Source: Micrococcaceae bacterium
Lineage (GTDB): Bacteria > Actinomycetota > Actinomycetes > Actinomycetales > Micrococcaceae
Length of the DNA: 48,496 bases
Assembly (NCBI GenBank): GCA_025465475.1
Contig: JAODMR010000050.1
Location: forward strand, 1-48,496
Direction of reading: 5' to 3'
This document shows, in pieces, positions 24,738 to 35,094 of the stretch. Positions within the stretch are counted from its first letter, which is position 1; each line of letters begins with the position of its first letter. The notes under the pieces are model-generated. The model did not search any database. It was not told the origin of the DNA and saw only the letters and a program-made list of their open reading frames with translations. A program made the position numbers and the translations under genes.

Positions 24738-25655
24738 ATGACGGTGCAGATCAGGATCACCGCACCGTCGTCGTTGGCCGCCCAGGCTGTGCAGATCGCA
24801 CGGGGCCAGGAGGGGGCGTCCGAGCTTTCCGTGTTCGAGGGGGCATCGGTCATTCCCTCTGGCGACGTCATTGTGGTGCAGGTTGTCCGTGAGGCTGCGG
24901 ACGAGTTGATCTCCAAGTTTCGCGACCTCGGCATCCCCGAGCAGGGTTCTATCTCCGTCACGTCGCCCGAGCTGGTCCTGTCCGAGCGGACCGAGCGGGA
25001 AGAGACTGAATCCCCCGGAGAGGCCGCCGACGCAGTGATCTGGGATGAGGTGGAAAACACCACCAGCGAGGAGTCTCGCCTGACATGGAGCTTCCTGGCA
25101 TTCCTGGTGATCGCGACGCAGCTGGCGTGCATCGGAATCATTACCGATTCCACCATCGCGATCGTGGGCGCCATGGTCGTGGGTCCGGAATTTGGCCCGT
25201 TGGCAGGCTTGGCACTGTCTCTTGTGGACCGCAAGTGGACGTTGGCCCGTGAGTCCGCTGTGGCACTCGGCATTGGATTTCCTGTGGCGATGCTGCTGGC
25301 TGCTGCTGCCACCTGGGGGTCGATTCCCTTGGGCCTGGTGGATACGGAGCTGTTGTCACACGGGAATCCGGCCACCGACTTCATTTACCATCCCGGGCCC
25401 TACTCGTTCATCGTCGCGCTGCTGGCCGGAGCAGCGGGAATGCTTTCCCTGATTGGGCGAAAGTCAGCCGCGCTTGTAGGCGTATTCATATCGGTGACGA
25501 CAGTTCCCGCCGCAGGCTATGTGGCAGTCGCCCTGGTACTGGGCGAATGGCAGAAGGCCGCAGGATCGGCGCTGCAGCTGCTTCTGAACCTGGCCGGCAT
25601 TGTGCTCTCCGCCGTCGCCGTGTTGGTGTTCTACCGACTGGTTCGACGACGGTAG
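24738..25655 (+). CDS. DUF389 (TIGR00341-like) membrane protein
   Basis: A 305-residue protein. The soluble N-terminal part (1-112) is followed by about six membrane helices, starting SFLAFLVIATQLACIGIITD, then AIVGAMVVGPEFGPLAGLAL (the DUF389 glycine/proline signature), and finishing LNLAGIVLSAVAVLVFYRLV. DUF389 proteins are uncharacterised inner-membrane proteins in many bacteria. ATG with GAGGCGG nine bases upstream. It stands alone: guaB diverges from it and the DUF222-HNH gene converges on it. No function can be inferred from context. Confidence 0.9.
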   Translation: MTVQIRITAPSSLAAQAVQIARGQEGASELSVFEGASVIPSGDVIVVQVVREAADELISKFRDLGIPEQGSISVTSPELVLSERTEREETESPGEAADAVIWDEVENTTSEESRLTWSFLAFLVIATQLACIGIITDSTIAIVGAMVVGPEFGPLAGLALSLVDRKWTLARESAVALGIGFPVAMLLAAAATWGSIPLGLVDTELLSHGNPATDFIYHPGPYSFIVALLAGAAGMLSLIGRKSAALVGVFISVTTVPAAGYVAVALVLGEWQKAAGSALQLLLNLAGIVLSAVAVLVFYRLVRRR

Positions 25656-25729
25656 CACGACCGCGACGATTCCGGGAAGCGGCCGCAGCAAGGCTGACAG
25701 GCACGTTGGCAGTGGATCAGCACGTTGGG

Positions 25730-25803
25730 GTGGACAGCACGGCAAGGATGGACAGCATGGTGTCGATGGACAGCGCGGTCCCGCCGGTGGACGGCACGGT
25801 AAG
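25730..25803. repeat. Four imperfect repeats of about 18 bp
   Basis: Units of the form GTGGACAGCACGGCAAGG begin at 25730, 25748, 25766 and 25787 (the third is 21 bp). They lie in the convergent gap between the DUF389 and DUF222 genes. Confidence 0.7.
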
Positions 25804-25808
25804 TATGC

Positions 25809-27767
25809 CTAGCACCTACTGGAGTCCGGGCATGGACCCGGCCGTGGGTCGTGATACGAGTTGCGTCGGCGGTGCTGCTGGTGATCGAGGCGAACAGGTG
25901 GAGTAAACCACGGAACCCCGTCCCGCATCTCCACTGTCCAGTCAGTCCGATGGATCAGGTGGTGATGATAGGAACAGAGCAGGCAGCAATTGTCCACGGA
26001 CGTGCGACCGCCATCTGCCCAGTGCCGGATGTGGTGTGCTTCCGTCCACGGTCCCGGCCGAGTGCATCCGGGAAAGACGCAGCCCTTGTCCCTGGCGTGA
26101 AGTGCCAGGCGGAGGCGCCGTGGCACCGTTCGCTGGGTGCGTCCGACATCCAGAACCTGACCCTTGCCACCCAACAGGACCGGGACGATTCCGGCGTCGC
26201 AAGCAGTACCGCGAATGGCTCGTACAGGCACCGGTCCCGACATCGGCAGCAGGGCCGAACCCAGACCCTGCTGAAGCTCCCGCAGCGTCACGGTGACCAG
26301 TAGTTGTGGAACCAACCCGCCGTTCTCTGGTAGCAGCCCCGCTTGAGTTGCCTTTTTGGCGCAGTCAATGAGGCCATGCAGGAGTTGTTGCGCCCGTGTC
26401 CTGCGGTCGCGGGTGACGATGTCAGCGACGGTGCCAACATCAATGCCAGTGCCAGTGCCAGTCCCACCGATGGTGCCACTGCCTGTGCTGACGTTAGCGA
26501 TGTCAGCGGTGTCAGCATCGGCAGAATCGTGCCGTGAGCTATTTGCACCGCCGGAAAACAATTCTGCGTGGTCGTCCCGGCGGCCTGACTGCCTGTCGTC
26601 ACCCGTCAGGACGTTGTCGGCACCTGTCGGACGGGTGATTTCACCCACCGGACCTTCCTCCACACCCATCGGGACGCTGTCGTCACCCCTCGGGACGCTG
26701 TCGTCACCAATCGGAACGGTGTCGGCACCCGCTGGACGGCCAGATCTATCCGCCGGACCACAGCCTCCGCCTCCGCGAGCCGCATCTCCGTCGTCGTCCC
26801 CGTCCTCGTCCTCGTCCTCGTCCTTTAGATGAGCATCATCAACTGCAGGTCGAACATCCCAACCGCGACCGGCGTCGGCGGCGTCCTGCAGCCATTCCGA
26901 TGGCCCATAGTCCGGCTGCCGAACCGCTTCCTGCTGTTCCTCGTGAGGGCCCGCATCCTGGACCCGCGGATTGGTGGCGGTGCCTATGGCCGTCACGAGA
27001 TGCTCATAGTCCAGCACCGTCAAATGCCCGTGAAAGGAAACCAGACCGCGGCGGGGGCGCCCGAAGTGAATTCCCTCCTTGGCCATCAGTTGTGCCTCTG
27101 TGGGCTGATCTCCGTCTTGATCGAGGTACTGGAGCATGCGGGTGGCGCACCTGGCCAGAAAGTCCGGATCCGTTTCCACTCCAATTCGGACCAGCTCTTC
27201 CTCCACCTCCGCCACCTGTGCTGGCGTTACCTGCTCCCCATCGCACAGGGCTGCTGCCTGCTGCACATGCATGGTGACAACCCGGGCAGCATCAGCGGAG
27301 AGTTTGCCCGAACGGAGGGCCGCGGCGAGGCGTGGCTCGAGTGGCGGCTTCGATGGCCCTGTGATGGCATCGACGACGGGTTGTGTTTGAGCCGCCACGG
27401 CCAGCCGACGACCTGCATCGGCGGCGCCAATCTGAAGGGTTCGCCGCAGGAAATCAGCAGGACCACTGGCTCCGGAATCGTCATAACGGCCGGCCCGTAC
27501 CCGCGTCGCTGCTTCGCCCGCGCCCTGAACTTTGAGGCCATCCACTAGCCGGGACAATTGCTCAACGTCCTGCAGCCAGCGAACGAGGGCATCGTCAGTT
27601 AGCCCGCCCAGCGTCCGCACGTCGTCTCCCTGAACCTGATCCCCGACGTCGGCGTCGGCAGGGAGGCCGCGCCACTGAGCGGCAATACTGCCCAGAAGCG
27701 ATACCAGGTGACTGCGGTTTTCCTCCGGGCTGGGCCATTCAGAGGGGGAACTCCCGGAGGTTTCCAT
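25809..27767 (-). CDS. DUF222 / HNH endonuclease-domain protein (13E12-like)
   Basis: A 652-residue protein. DUF222 spans about 35-290 (SGPADFLRRTLQIGAADAGR and RSGKLSADAARVVTMHV). An HNH motif lies near the C-terminus: CVFPGCTRPGPWTEAHHIRH, then WADGGRTSVDNCCLLCSYHH, with all His, Asn and zinc Cys in place. The two are joined by a long linker (about 295-450) of acidic and GDDSVP-type near-repeats. This architecture is common and multi-copy in actinobacteria (REP13E12 in mycobacteria); the target is not known. The ATG follows TAGCTT by six bases. Standalone; no sign of an adjacent element end. Confidence 0.9.
   Translation of the reverse strand: METSGSSPSEWPSPEENRSHLVSLLGSIAAQWRGLPADADVGDQVQGDDVRTLGGLTDDALVRWLQDVEQLSRLVDGLKVQGAGEAATRVRAGRYDDSGASGPADFLRRTLQIGAADAGRRLAVAAQTQPVVDAITGPSKPPLEPRLAAALRSGKLSADAARVVTMHVQQAAALCDGEQVTPAQVAEVEEELVRIGVETDPDFLARCATRMLQYLDQDGDQPTEAQLMAKEGIHFGRPRRGLVSFHGHLTVLDYEHLVTAIGTATNPRVQDAGPHEEQQEAVRQPDYGPSEWLQDAADAGRGWDVRPAVDDAHLKDEDEDEDGDDDGDAARGGGGCGPADRSGRPAGADTVPIGDDSVPRGDDSVPMGVEEGPVGEITRPTGADNVLTGDDRQSGRRDDHAELFSGGANSSRHDSADADTADIANVSTGSGTIGGTGTGTGIDVGTVADIVTRDRRTRAQQLLHGLIDCAKKATQAGLLPENGGLVPQLLVTVTLRELQQGLGSALLPMSGPVPVRAIRGTACDAGIVPVLLGGKGQVLDVGRTQRTVPRRLRLALHARDKGCVFPGCTRPGPWTEAHHIRHWADGGRTSVDNCCLLCSYHHHLIHRTDWTVEMRDGVPWFTPPVRLDHQQHRRRNSYHDPRPGPCPDSSRC
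26440..26840 (-). repeat. Low-complexity linker of the HNH protein
   Basis: Codes for an Asp/Glu run (DEDEDEDGDDD), then repeated GDDSVP/GADTVP-type hexa- to octapeptides, and a Gly/Thr run (TGTGTGIDVGTV). The repeated (GTC)CCGTC/ACGGTGTC-type units are the source. Confidence 0.8.
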
Positions 27768-28090
27768 AACTCCAAGCTACCCATGGGCACCGACAAAATA
27801 GGTGCCTCCCGCGGTGTGTGTACGGGGTGTGCATAAAGCCTTCGGAGCTACATCCGAACGGAGCACCGCCGGGGTGGAATGCATCGGAAGATCCGAACGC
27901 GACCACGGCCGCCCCCGGTCAGTTCCAACGCCGCAACGCTGGGCATCCCACCCCCGCGACGCGGGCAGTTCCACCCCCGCACGGGCGCAACGCGCCATCC
28001 CACCCCCGCGGCGCGGCCCACACCCCCACACGGGCGCGACACCCGGCGCTCCGACGTCGGCGTCCACGAAACCAACCATCCCCTTAACCG
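27768..28090. other. GC-rich gap upstream of the HNH gene and downstream of groL
   Basis: Without a supported gene. The left end holds the HNH gene's start region (TAGCTT at 27774-27779, minus strand). From about 27945 to 28060 a CCCACCCCCGCG-type motif occurs about four times with 25-40 bp spacing. These are short open frames on both strands but have skewed composition and no initiation signals. Confidence 0.6.
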
Positions 28091-28131
28091 CCTGCTGCCC
28101 TGTGAACCGGAATGGTTCACAGGGCAGCAGG
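28091..28131 (-). terminator. Terminator after groL
   Basis: A perfect 18-bp stem, CCTGCTGCCCTGTGAACC (28091-28108) with its complement (28114-28131), and a 5-nt loop. It lies 27 bp past the groL stop. There is no U-run on the groL side. Confidence 0.85.
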
Positions 28132-28157
28132 GGTAAAGCGGGTACTACGGCTGGTGC

Positions 28158-30168
<2,011 letters not shown>

Positions 30169-30283
30169 TCGGACTCTCCTTTTCAGAAGTAAAATCTGCG
30201 GATGATCAGGGTGGAACGGGCAACTTCCGCCCTGCCGGCCGTCGTCGCGGTGCCGGCGGCAAAGCCATTGCCCGGTCCAGTTT

Positions 30284-30310
30284 TTAGCACCCCCCGGGGG
30301 AGAGTGCTAA
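30284..30310 (-). promoter_or_regulatory. CIRCE element 2 of groS
   Basis: TTAGCACCC-N9-GAGTGCTAA, one mismatch in one arm. It lies downstream of the -10 box, in the groS leader. Confidence 0.9.
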
Positions 30311-30315
30311 CTCAG

Positions 30316-30344
30316 ACTCTATTGACTGGTTAGCACTCGGTCAA
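30316..30344 (-). promoter_or_regulatory. groES-groEL promoter
   Basis: On the minus strand TTGACC (30344-30339), exactly 17 bp, then TAGAGT (30321-30316). The -35 box lies inside the spacer of CIRCE element 1 and the -10 box lies between the two CIRCE elements. Confidence 0.85.
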
Positions 30345-30356
30345 GGCGAGTGCTAA
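30330..30356 (-). promoter_or_regulatory. CIRCE element 1 of groS, perfect
   Basis: TTAGCACTC-N9-GAGTGCTAA, identical to the consensus. It covers the -35 box of the groES promoter. Confidence 0.97.
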
Positions 30357-30443
30357 CTGCTACGCCGACGGCGTCCTGGAAGGTCGGGGAGAAAGGGGCC
30401 GACGACGGTGGTTGGAGAGCTTCGAGGGCGCACCGACCTCCGT

Positions 30444-30449
30444 TAGCCT
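30444..30449 (+). promoter_or_regulatory. -10 box of the THUMP-like methyltransferase gene, leaderless type
   Basis: TAGCCT ends seven bases before the ATG at 30457; no ribosome site is present. Confidence 0.45.
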
Positions 30450-30456
30450 TGAAGTC

Positions 30457-31692
30457 ATGTCCCAAACCCCCATCGCCCCGCTGCTGACCCCGGAAGGCTG
30501 GGAGCTGCTCGCTTCACTGGGACCCTATGATGAACGCGACGCCTTCGCCCTCAACGAGTCCCTGCGCAAGGCCGGCCACTCCCCCGAACTGGTGTCGGCT
30601 GTCCTGACGCAATCCCGCCTGCGCACCCGTGCGGAAGCCAAGTTCGGTGAGTTTGCCCGCCAGATGATTTTCACCCAGGCGGGGTTGGAACAGGCCACTC
30701 GGCTCAACGTCGCGGCTCGTCACGCCCAACGCTTTGCCGCGGCGGGCGTCGAATCAGTGGCGGACCTGGGCTGCGGCCTTGGTGCTGACTCCCTGGCCCT
30801 GGCCAGCCTTGGCCTGAAGGTCACCGCGGTGGAACAGGACGAGACCACGGCGGCGTGCGCCACCTTGAACCTCCTGCCGTTTCCGGAAGCGACGGTGGTG
30901 CAGGCCGACGCGACCCAGATGGATCTGACCGACGTCGAGGGCGTCTGGATGGATCCTGCACGCAGGACCACCACCACGTCCGGCACCACCCGGCTGTTCG
31001 ACCCCGAAGCCTTCTCTCCTCCGTTGAGCTTCGCCCGCCGCCTGGCAGCGGAAGGTTTCCCGGTCGGTGTCAAAATGGGTCCCGGCATTCCCCATTCCGC
31101 TGTCCCGCAGGAGTGCGAAGCGCAGTGGATTTCGGTTGAGGGCGACGTGGTGGAGGCGGGCCTGTGGTTCAACGCGCTGGCCCGGCCTGGCGTCCGCCGA
31201 AGCGCACTGGTGCTTGGACCTCACGGCGCCGCGGAGATGACCAGCACGACCCCATACGAAGAGGGTCAGCAGGACGTGGATCTGGGCCCGGCGGAGGGAT
31301 ATCTGTACGAGCCCGATGGTGCCGTCATCCGGGCAGGACTGGTGGCCGACCTGGCCCGGTCGCTGGCCGGCCATCTGCTCGACGAGCACATCGCCTACAT
31401 CTGTGCGCCAACCCTGTTGGAGACGCCCTTTGCCCGTGCCTATCGCGTGCTTGAGGTCCGGCCGTTCCACATCAAGAGCCTGAAGGCGTGGGTGCGCCAG
31501 AATCGCATCGGGGTGCTGGACATCAAAAAGCGTGGCATGTCCACCACGCCCGAAGAGGTGCGCAGACAGTTGCTCACCGGCTCCGGCAAGGGTCCCAACA
31601 AGGCGACCCTGGTCCTCACCCGGATTGGAACGGAACGCGTCGCCCTGGTGGTGGAGCCGCTTGAGCAGGCGTACCGGCCGCTCGCACTGTAA
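30457..31692 (+). CDS. Class I methyltransferase with THUMP-like domain
   Basis: A 411-residue protein. The Rossmann region is ESVADLGCGLGADSLALASL (about 100-119), with an acidic VEQDETTAACA next and DPARR at the position where N6/N4 base methyltransferases keep a DPPY/DPAR motif. The C-terminal third is a THUMP-like domain (YRVLEVRPFHIKSLKAWVRQ then NRIGVLDIKKRGM), typical of the actinobacterial PF18096 group. Probably an RNA methyltransferase; the substrate is unproven. The ATG at 30457 is chosen for the -10 box seven bases before it; the frame is open for 15 more codons. Divergent from groS. Confidence 0.85.
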   Translation: MSQTPIAPLLTPEGWELLASLGPYDERDAFALNESLRKAGHSPELVSAVLTQSRLRTRAEAKFGEFARQMIFTQAGLEQATRLNVAARHAQRFAAAGVESVADLGCGLGADSLALASLGLKVTAVEQDETTAACATLNLLPFPEATVVQADATQMDLTDVEGVWMDPARRTTTTSGTTRLFDPEAFSPPLSFARRLAAEGFPVGVKMGPGIPHSAVPQECEAQWISVEGDVVEAGLWFNALARPGVRRSALVLGPHGAAEMTSTTPYEEGQQDVDLGPAEGYLYEPDGAVIRAGLVADLARSLAGHLLDEHIAYICAPTLLETPFARAYRVLEVRPFHIKSLKAWVRQNRIGVLDIKKRGMSTTPEEVRRQLLTGSGKGPNKATLVLTRIGTERVALVVEPLEQAYRPLAL

Positions 31693-31704
31693 CGGCGCTG
31701 GAAC

Positions 31705-32517
31705 CTAGCTGCGGGAGAACTCCGACGCTGCTCGAACCTGCTCAGCCGTGGGGCGGACGCCGGTGTAGAGCACAAACTGCTCCTCAGCCTGGATGGCAAT
31801 GACCTCCGCACCGGTGATAACCGGTTTTCCTGCGGCGCGCGCGGCCTTGATCAGCGGCGTCTCGGAGGGAAGGGCGACGACGTCGAACACCACTTGGGCG
31901 GCGGCGATGGTTCCGTCTTCAAAGGACTGCACGTCCTGGTCGGCTCCCGACATGCCCAGAGGGGTGACGTTGATCAGCAGGTCAGCGGTTGATGGGCCGA
32001 CGTCTGCCTGCCAGCGGAAGCCGTATTGCTCCGCGAGCGCCCGTCCGGCACCCTCGTTGCGTGCCACGATGCACCCCTGTGTGAATCCCGCATCCCGCAG
32101 AGCCGCTGCGACTGCCTTCGCCATGCCGCCGGAGCCCCGCAGCAAAAAGGTCGACTCGGCTGGTACGGCGTGATCGTGCAGCAGCCGTGCGATAGCGAGG
32201 TAGTCGGTGTTGTAGGCGGTGAGGACGCCGTCGTCGTTCACGATGGTGTTGACGGAGTCGATGGCCTGCGCCGACGGGTCCATGCGGTCCACCAGGGGAA
32301 TGACTACTTCCTTAAACGGCATGGAAACGGCGGCGCCGCGGATCGGCAGTCCACGGATGCCCATGACGGCGGCCTTTATGTCGGCCGGCGCAAACGCCTT
32401 ATAGACGTAGTTCAGCTGCAACTCGTCATAAAGGTAGTTGTGGAACCGGGTGCCAATGTTGCTGGGCCGGGCCGCCAGGGAGATGCACAGGATCATGTCT
32501 TTATTCAGAATGGGCAC
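31705..32517 (-). CDS. Shikimate-dehydrogenase-like oxidoreductase of the HI0607 group
   Basis: A 270-residue protein closer to the Haemophilus HI0607 (SDH-like) subgroup than to AroE. Shared blocks: NKDMILCISLAARPSNIGTR, FHNYLYDELQLNYVYKAF, GAAVSMPFKEVVIPLVD (catalytic lysine), NTDYLAIARLL and the NADP loop RGSGGMAKAVAAAL. AroE-type members catalyse dehydroshikimate to shikimate; HI0607-type enzymes are much weaker on shikimate and the natural substrate is unknown. GTG start at 32517. Divergent from the SDR gene, with which it shares a 151-bp promoter gap. It converges on the THUMP-like methyltransferase. Confidence 0.9.
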   Translation of the reverse strand: MPILNKDMILCISLAARPSNIGTRFHNYLYDELQLNYVYKAFAPADIKAAVMGIRGLPIRGAAVSMPFKEVVIPLVDRMDPSAQAIDSVNTIVNDDGVLTAYNTDYLAIARLLHDHAVPAESTFLLRGSGGMAKAVAAALRDAGFTQGCIVARNEGAGRALAEQYGFRWQADVGPSTADLLINVTPLGMSGADQDVQSFEDGTIAAAQVVFDVVALPSETPLIKAARAAGKPVITGAEVIAIQAEEQFVLYTGVRPTAEQVRAASEFSRS

Positions 32518-32668
32518 GCTCCTATTCTGCCTTGGTCCCTATAAGATTGCCCGCCCGCGTTTCCCGGGTTTTCTGCCGCACGGACCCCGGGGACGCGGCG
32601 ATAATCAGTAGCCTTAGTAATGGCGGCCACTCGCCTGTGCGGCTTTTCCGGCGAAAGGACCCACCTCC

Positions 32669-33664
32669 GTGCGCATCGAAAATCCTGTCGTCGTCATTAC
32701 CGGGGCCTCCAGCGGCATCGGCAGGGCGGCAGCCCTCCGCTTTGCAAAGCGGGGTGCGCGGCTGGTGCTGGCGGCCCGCAGCGCGAGCAGCCTGGCCGAC
32801 GTCGTCGCCCAGTGCACTGTCCTGGGCGCCACAGCGATCGCTGTCCCCACCGACGTCAGCGACGAGAACCAGGTGCAGCAGCTGATGCAGACAGCCGACG
32901 AGGAATTCGGTCAGATAGACGTCTGCGTCAGCTGCGCGTCAGTCCATAGCTATGGCCGTTTCGAGGACACTCCCCCTGACGTTTTCCGGCAGGTTCTCGA
33001 GACGAACCTCTTTGGCCAGGTCTACGCTTCCCGCGCCGTGCTGCCGTACTTCCGCCGTCGCGGGTCAGGGGTGCTGATCCTGGTGGGTTCGGTGTACTCA
33101 AAGCTGACGACGCCGCTCGCCTCTCCTTATGCGACCAGCAAGTTTGCGCTGCGGGGGTTCGGAGAGTCCCTGCGGGAGGAGTTGCACGGTTCCGGTATCA
33201 GCCTCTGCATGGTCCTTCCGGCCACCGTTGACACTCCCGTCTACCAGCACGCAGCGAATTACACGGGGAAGCGGACCCATCCGTTGCCGCCGGCATCGTC
33301 GCCTGAACGGGTGGCCCGCGCCATCGTGCGGTTGGCGGACCGGCCGCGCAAAGCTGTGGTCATCGGCCAATTGCAGCGGACCATGATCCCGGTGCACTCC
33401 ATGCTGCCCGGCTTCTACCAGCGTGGCATCAGTCCCGTTATGAAAGCGCTGGCCTTGCGTGGGGGAAAGGTGCCTCCGACGGCAGGTACGGTTTTTCAGC
33501 CCGACCCCGCCTCCAACGAAGTTTCCGGACACTGGCGGTCGGCACCGTTACGCGTGCTGTGGTTTTCTGCTGCCGGTGCCGCAGTTGTCGGCGTCGTGAG
33601 GGTTGCTGGCCGGGCAACTGGCCCGAGCGGCAGGGCGGCAGGAAGGCGCAAGGGGCTGCACTAG
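32669..33664 (+). CDS. Short-chain dehydrogenase/reductase with C-terminal hydrophobic segment
   Basis: A 331-residue classical SDR. The dinucleotide site is VVVITGASSGIGRAAALRFA, the active site is YATSKFALRGFGES (Tyr-x3-Lys) after SVYSK (Ser). The usual NNAG motif is replaced by SCAS (VCVSCASVHSYGR), an uncommon change. A hydrophobic stretch near the C-terminus (PLRVLWFSAAGAAVVGVVRV) suggests membrane association, as in DltE/YqjQ-like relatives. GTG start with AAAGGA ten bases upstream. It is followed seven bp later by the promoter of the YbdK-type ligase gene. Substrate unknown. Confidence 0.87.
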   Translation: MRIENPVVVITGASSGIGRAAALRFAKRGARLVLAARSASSLADVVAQCTVLGATAIAVPTDVSDENQVQQLMQTADEEFGQIDVCVSCASVHSYGRFEDTPPDVFRQVLETNLFGQVYASRAVLPYFRRRGSGVLILVGSVYSKLTTPLASPYATSKFALRGFGESLREELHGSGISLCMVLPATVDTPVYQHAANYTGKRTHPLPPASSPERVARAIVRLADRPRKAVVIGQLQRTMIPVHSMLPGFYQRGISPVMKALALRGGKVPPTAGTVFQPDPASNEVSGHWRSAPLRVLWFSAAGAAVVGVVRVAGRATGPSGRAAGRRKGLH

Positions 33665-33733
33665 AATTGGGTGGACCCTCCAGCCCGGCTCCTGCCTGCT
33701 TGCTGGCACTCCTGCCTAACCGAGGACAGCGCC

Positions 33734-34894
33734 TTGAAGATTGATTTCACCTCCTCCCAGCAGTCCACCCTGGGCGTGGAATGGGAACTGGCGCTCGTGG
33801 ATGCGACCACCGGGGAGTTGGTCCCCGCAGCGGCGCAGGTTCTTGACGCCGTCCGCCGGGAATCACCCGAACTGCTGGCGGATGAGGAACACCCGCATAT
33901 CAAGCAGGAACTGCTGCTCAATACCGTCGAACTGGTAACCGGCGTCTGCCACAGCGTGTCCGAGGCGAAGGCGGATCTTGCCCGCACGCTGCAGACCCTG
34001 CGCCGGGCTACTGACCCCATCGGCGTCGAACTGCTGTGCGCCGGAACGCACCCGTTCAGCCACACCGGGCAGCAGCAGGTCACCGACAAGGAACGCTACG
34101 CCAAGCTGATTGACCGCACCCAGTGGTGGGGCAGCCAGATGGTGATTTATGGCGTGCACGTCCACGTGGGCCTGGACCGGGTGGAAAAGGCCATGCCGGT
34201 GCTCGACGGGTTGGTGAACTACTTCCCGCATTTTCAGGCATTGTCGGCCTCGTCCCCGTACTGGAATGGTGAAGACACCGGCTATGCGTCGCAACGGGCG
34301 CTGATGTTCCAGCAGTTGCCGACGGCGGGCCTGCCGTTCCAGTTCCCGTCGTGGTCCGAATACGAAAAGTATGTGCAGGACATGTTCACGACGGGCGTCA
34401 TCGACGCGATCAGCGAAATCCGCTGGGACATCCGTCCGGTACCGGCTTTGGGCACCGTTGAGATGCGCGTCTGCGACGGCCTCTCCACCCTCGAGGAAGT
34501 CGGTGCCATTGCGGCTTTTACGCAGTGCTTGGTGGAGGACTTTTCCCGGACCTTGGATGCCGGTGGCAGCATCCCCACGATGCCGCCGTGGCACGTGCAG
34601 GAAAACAAGTGGCGGGCGGCCCGTTACGGGATGGACGCGATCATCATCCTGGATGCCGCCGGCAAGGAACAGTTGGTTACCGAGCACGTCCTTGAGACAT
34701 TGAACCGGCTGGAGCCCGTGGCCGCGTCCCTGGGCTGCTCTGATGAGCTGGCGGACGTAGAAAAGATTGTTCGTCGGGGCGCTGGCTACCAGCGCCAGCG
34801 GGCCGTGGCCAAGGCGCACGACGGCGACCTCCGGGCCGTCGTCTCGGACCTGATCACCCAACTCCGCAACGGCCCCGACGCGCCCACCGTCTGA
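33734..34894 (+). CDS. Carboxylate-amine ligase of the YbdK/GCS2 family
   Basis: A 386-residue ATP-dependent ligase. Motifs of glutamate-cysteine ligase family 2 are present: TLGVEWELALVDATTGELVP near the N-terminus, EHPHIKQELLLNTVELVTGV, GTHPFSHTGQQQVTDKERYA, YGVHVHVGLDRVEKAMPVLD and EIRWDIRPVPALGTVEMRVC. YbdK shows weak glutamate-cysteine ligase activity in E. coli; its real role is unknown, and this is not the mycothiol ligase. The TTG at 33734 is used, with GAGGAC eight bases upstream; it gives LKIDFTSSQQS, the family's usual start. TAGAAT at 33662-33667 is the probable -10 box. Confidence 0.88.
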   Translation: MKIDFTSSQQSTLGVEWELALVDATTGELVPAAAQVLDAVRRESPELLADEEHPHIKQELLLNTVELVTGVCHSVSEAKADLARTLQTLRRATDPIGVELLCAGTHPFSHTGQQQVTDKERYAKLIDRTQWWGSQMVIYGVHVHVGLDRVEKAMPVLDGLVNYFPHFQALSASSPYWNGEDTGYASQRALMFQQLPTAGLPFQFPSWSEYEKYVQDMFTTGVIDAISEIRWDIRPVPALGTVEMRVCDGLSTLEEVGAIAAFTQCLVEDFSRTLDAGGSIPTMPPWHVQENKWRAARYGMDAIIILDAAGKEQLVTEHVLETLNRLEPVAASLGCSDELADVEKIVRRGAGYQRQRAVAKAHDGDLRAVVSDLITQLRNGPDAPTV

Positions 34895-34901
34895 CCCCGG
34901 T

Positions 34902-35094
34902 GGTTGAGCCTGTCGAAACCCCCGCCGGTTGAGCCCGGTGGTTGAGCTTGTCGAAACCCCCGCGCGGATCTCGACAAGCTCGATCACCGATGATCTCGCC
35001 GGGTTCGATCAGCGAACACGCCACCGGATCTCGACAAGCTCGATCACCGAGGATCGCGACGGGCTCGATCAGCGACCGCCCGATCACCGGGGTA
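34902..35094. repeat. Palindromic GGTTGAGC-TGTCGAAACC repeat cluster
   Basis: Two direct copies of GGTTGAGC(C/T)TGTCGAAACC (about 34902 and 34940), then two inverted copies TCTCGACAAGCTCGATCACC at 34969 and 35029 with a 60-bp period, and degenerate parts. The opposed copies can pair as a long hairpin. It sits between the convergent ends of the YbdK-type gene and tsaD. It matches the dispersed repeat family elsewhere in this window. Confidence 0.85.

Noticed and set aside
26440-26840. Intein or mobile intron in the HNH gene
   Set aside because: No splicing motifs are seen; HNH is the ordinary C-terminal domain of DUF222 proteins and the linker is low complexity.
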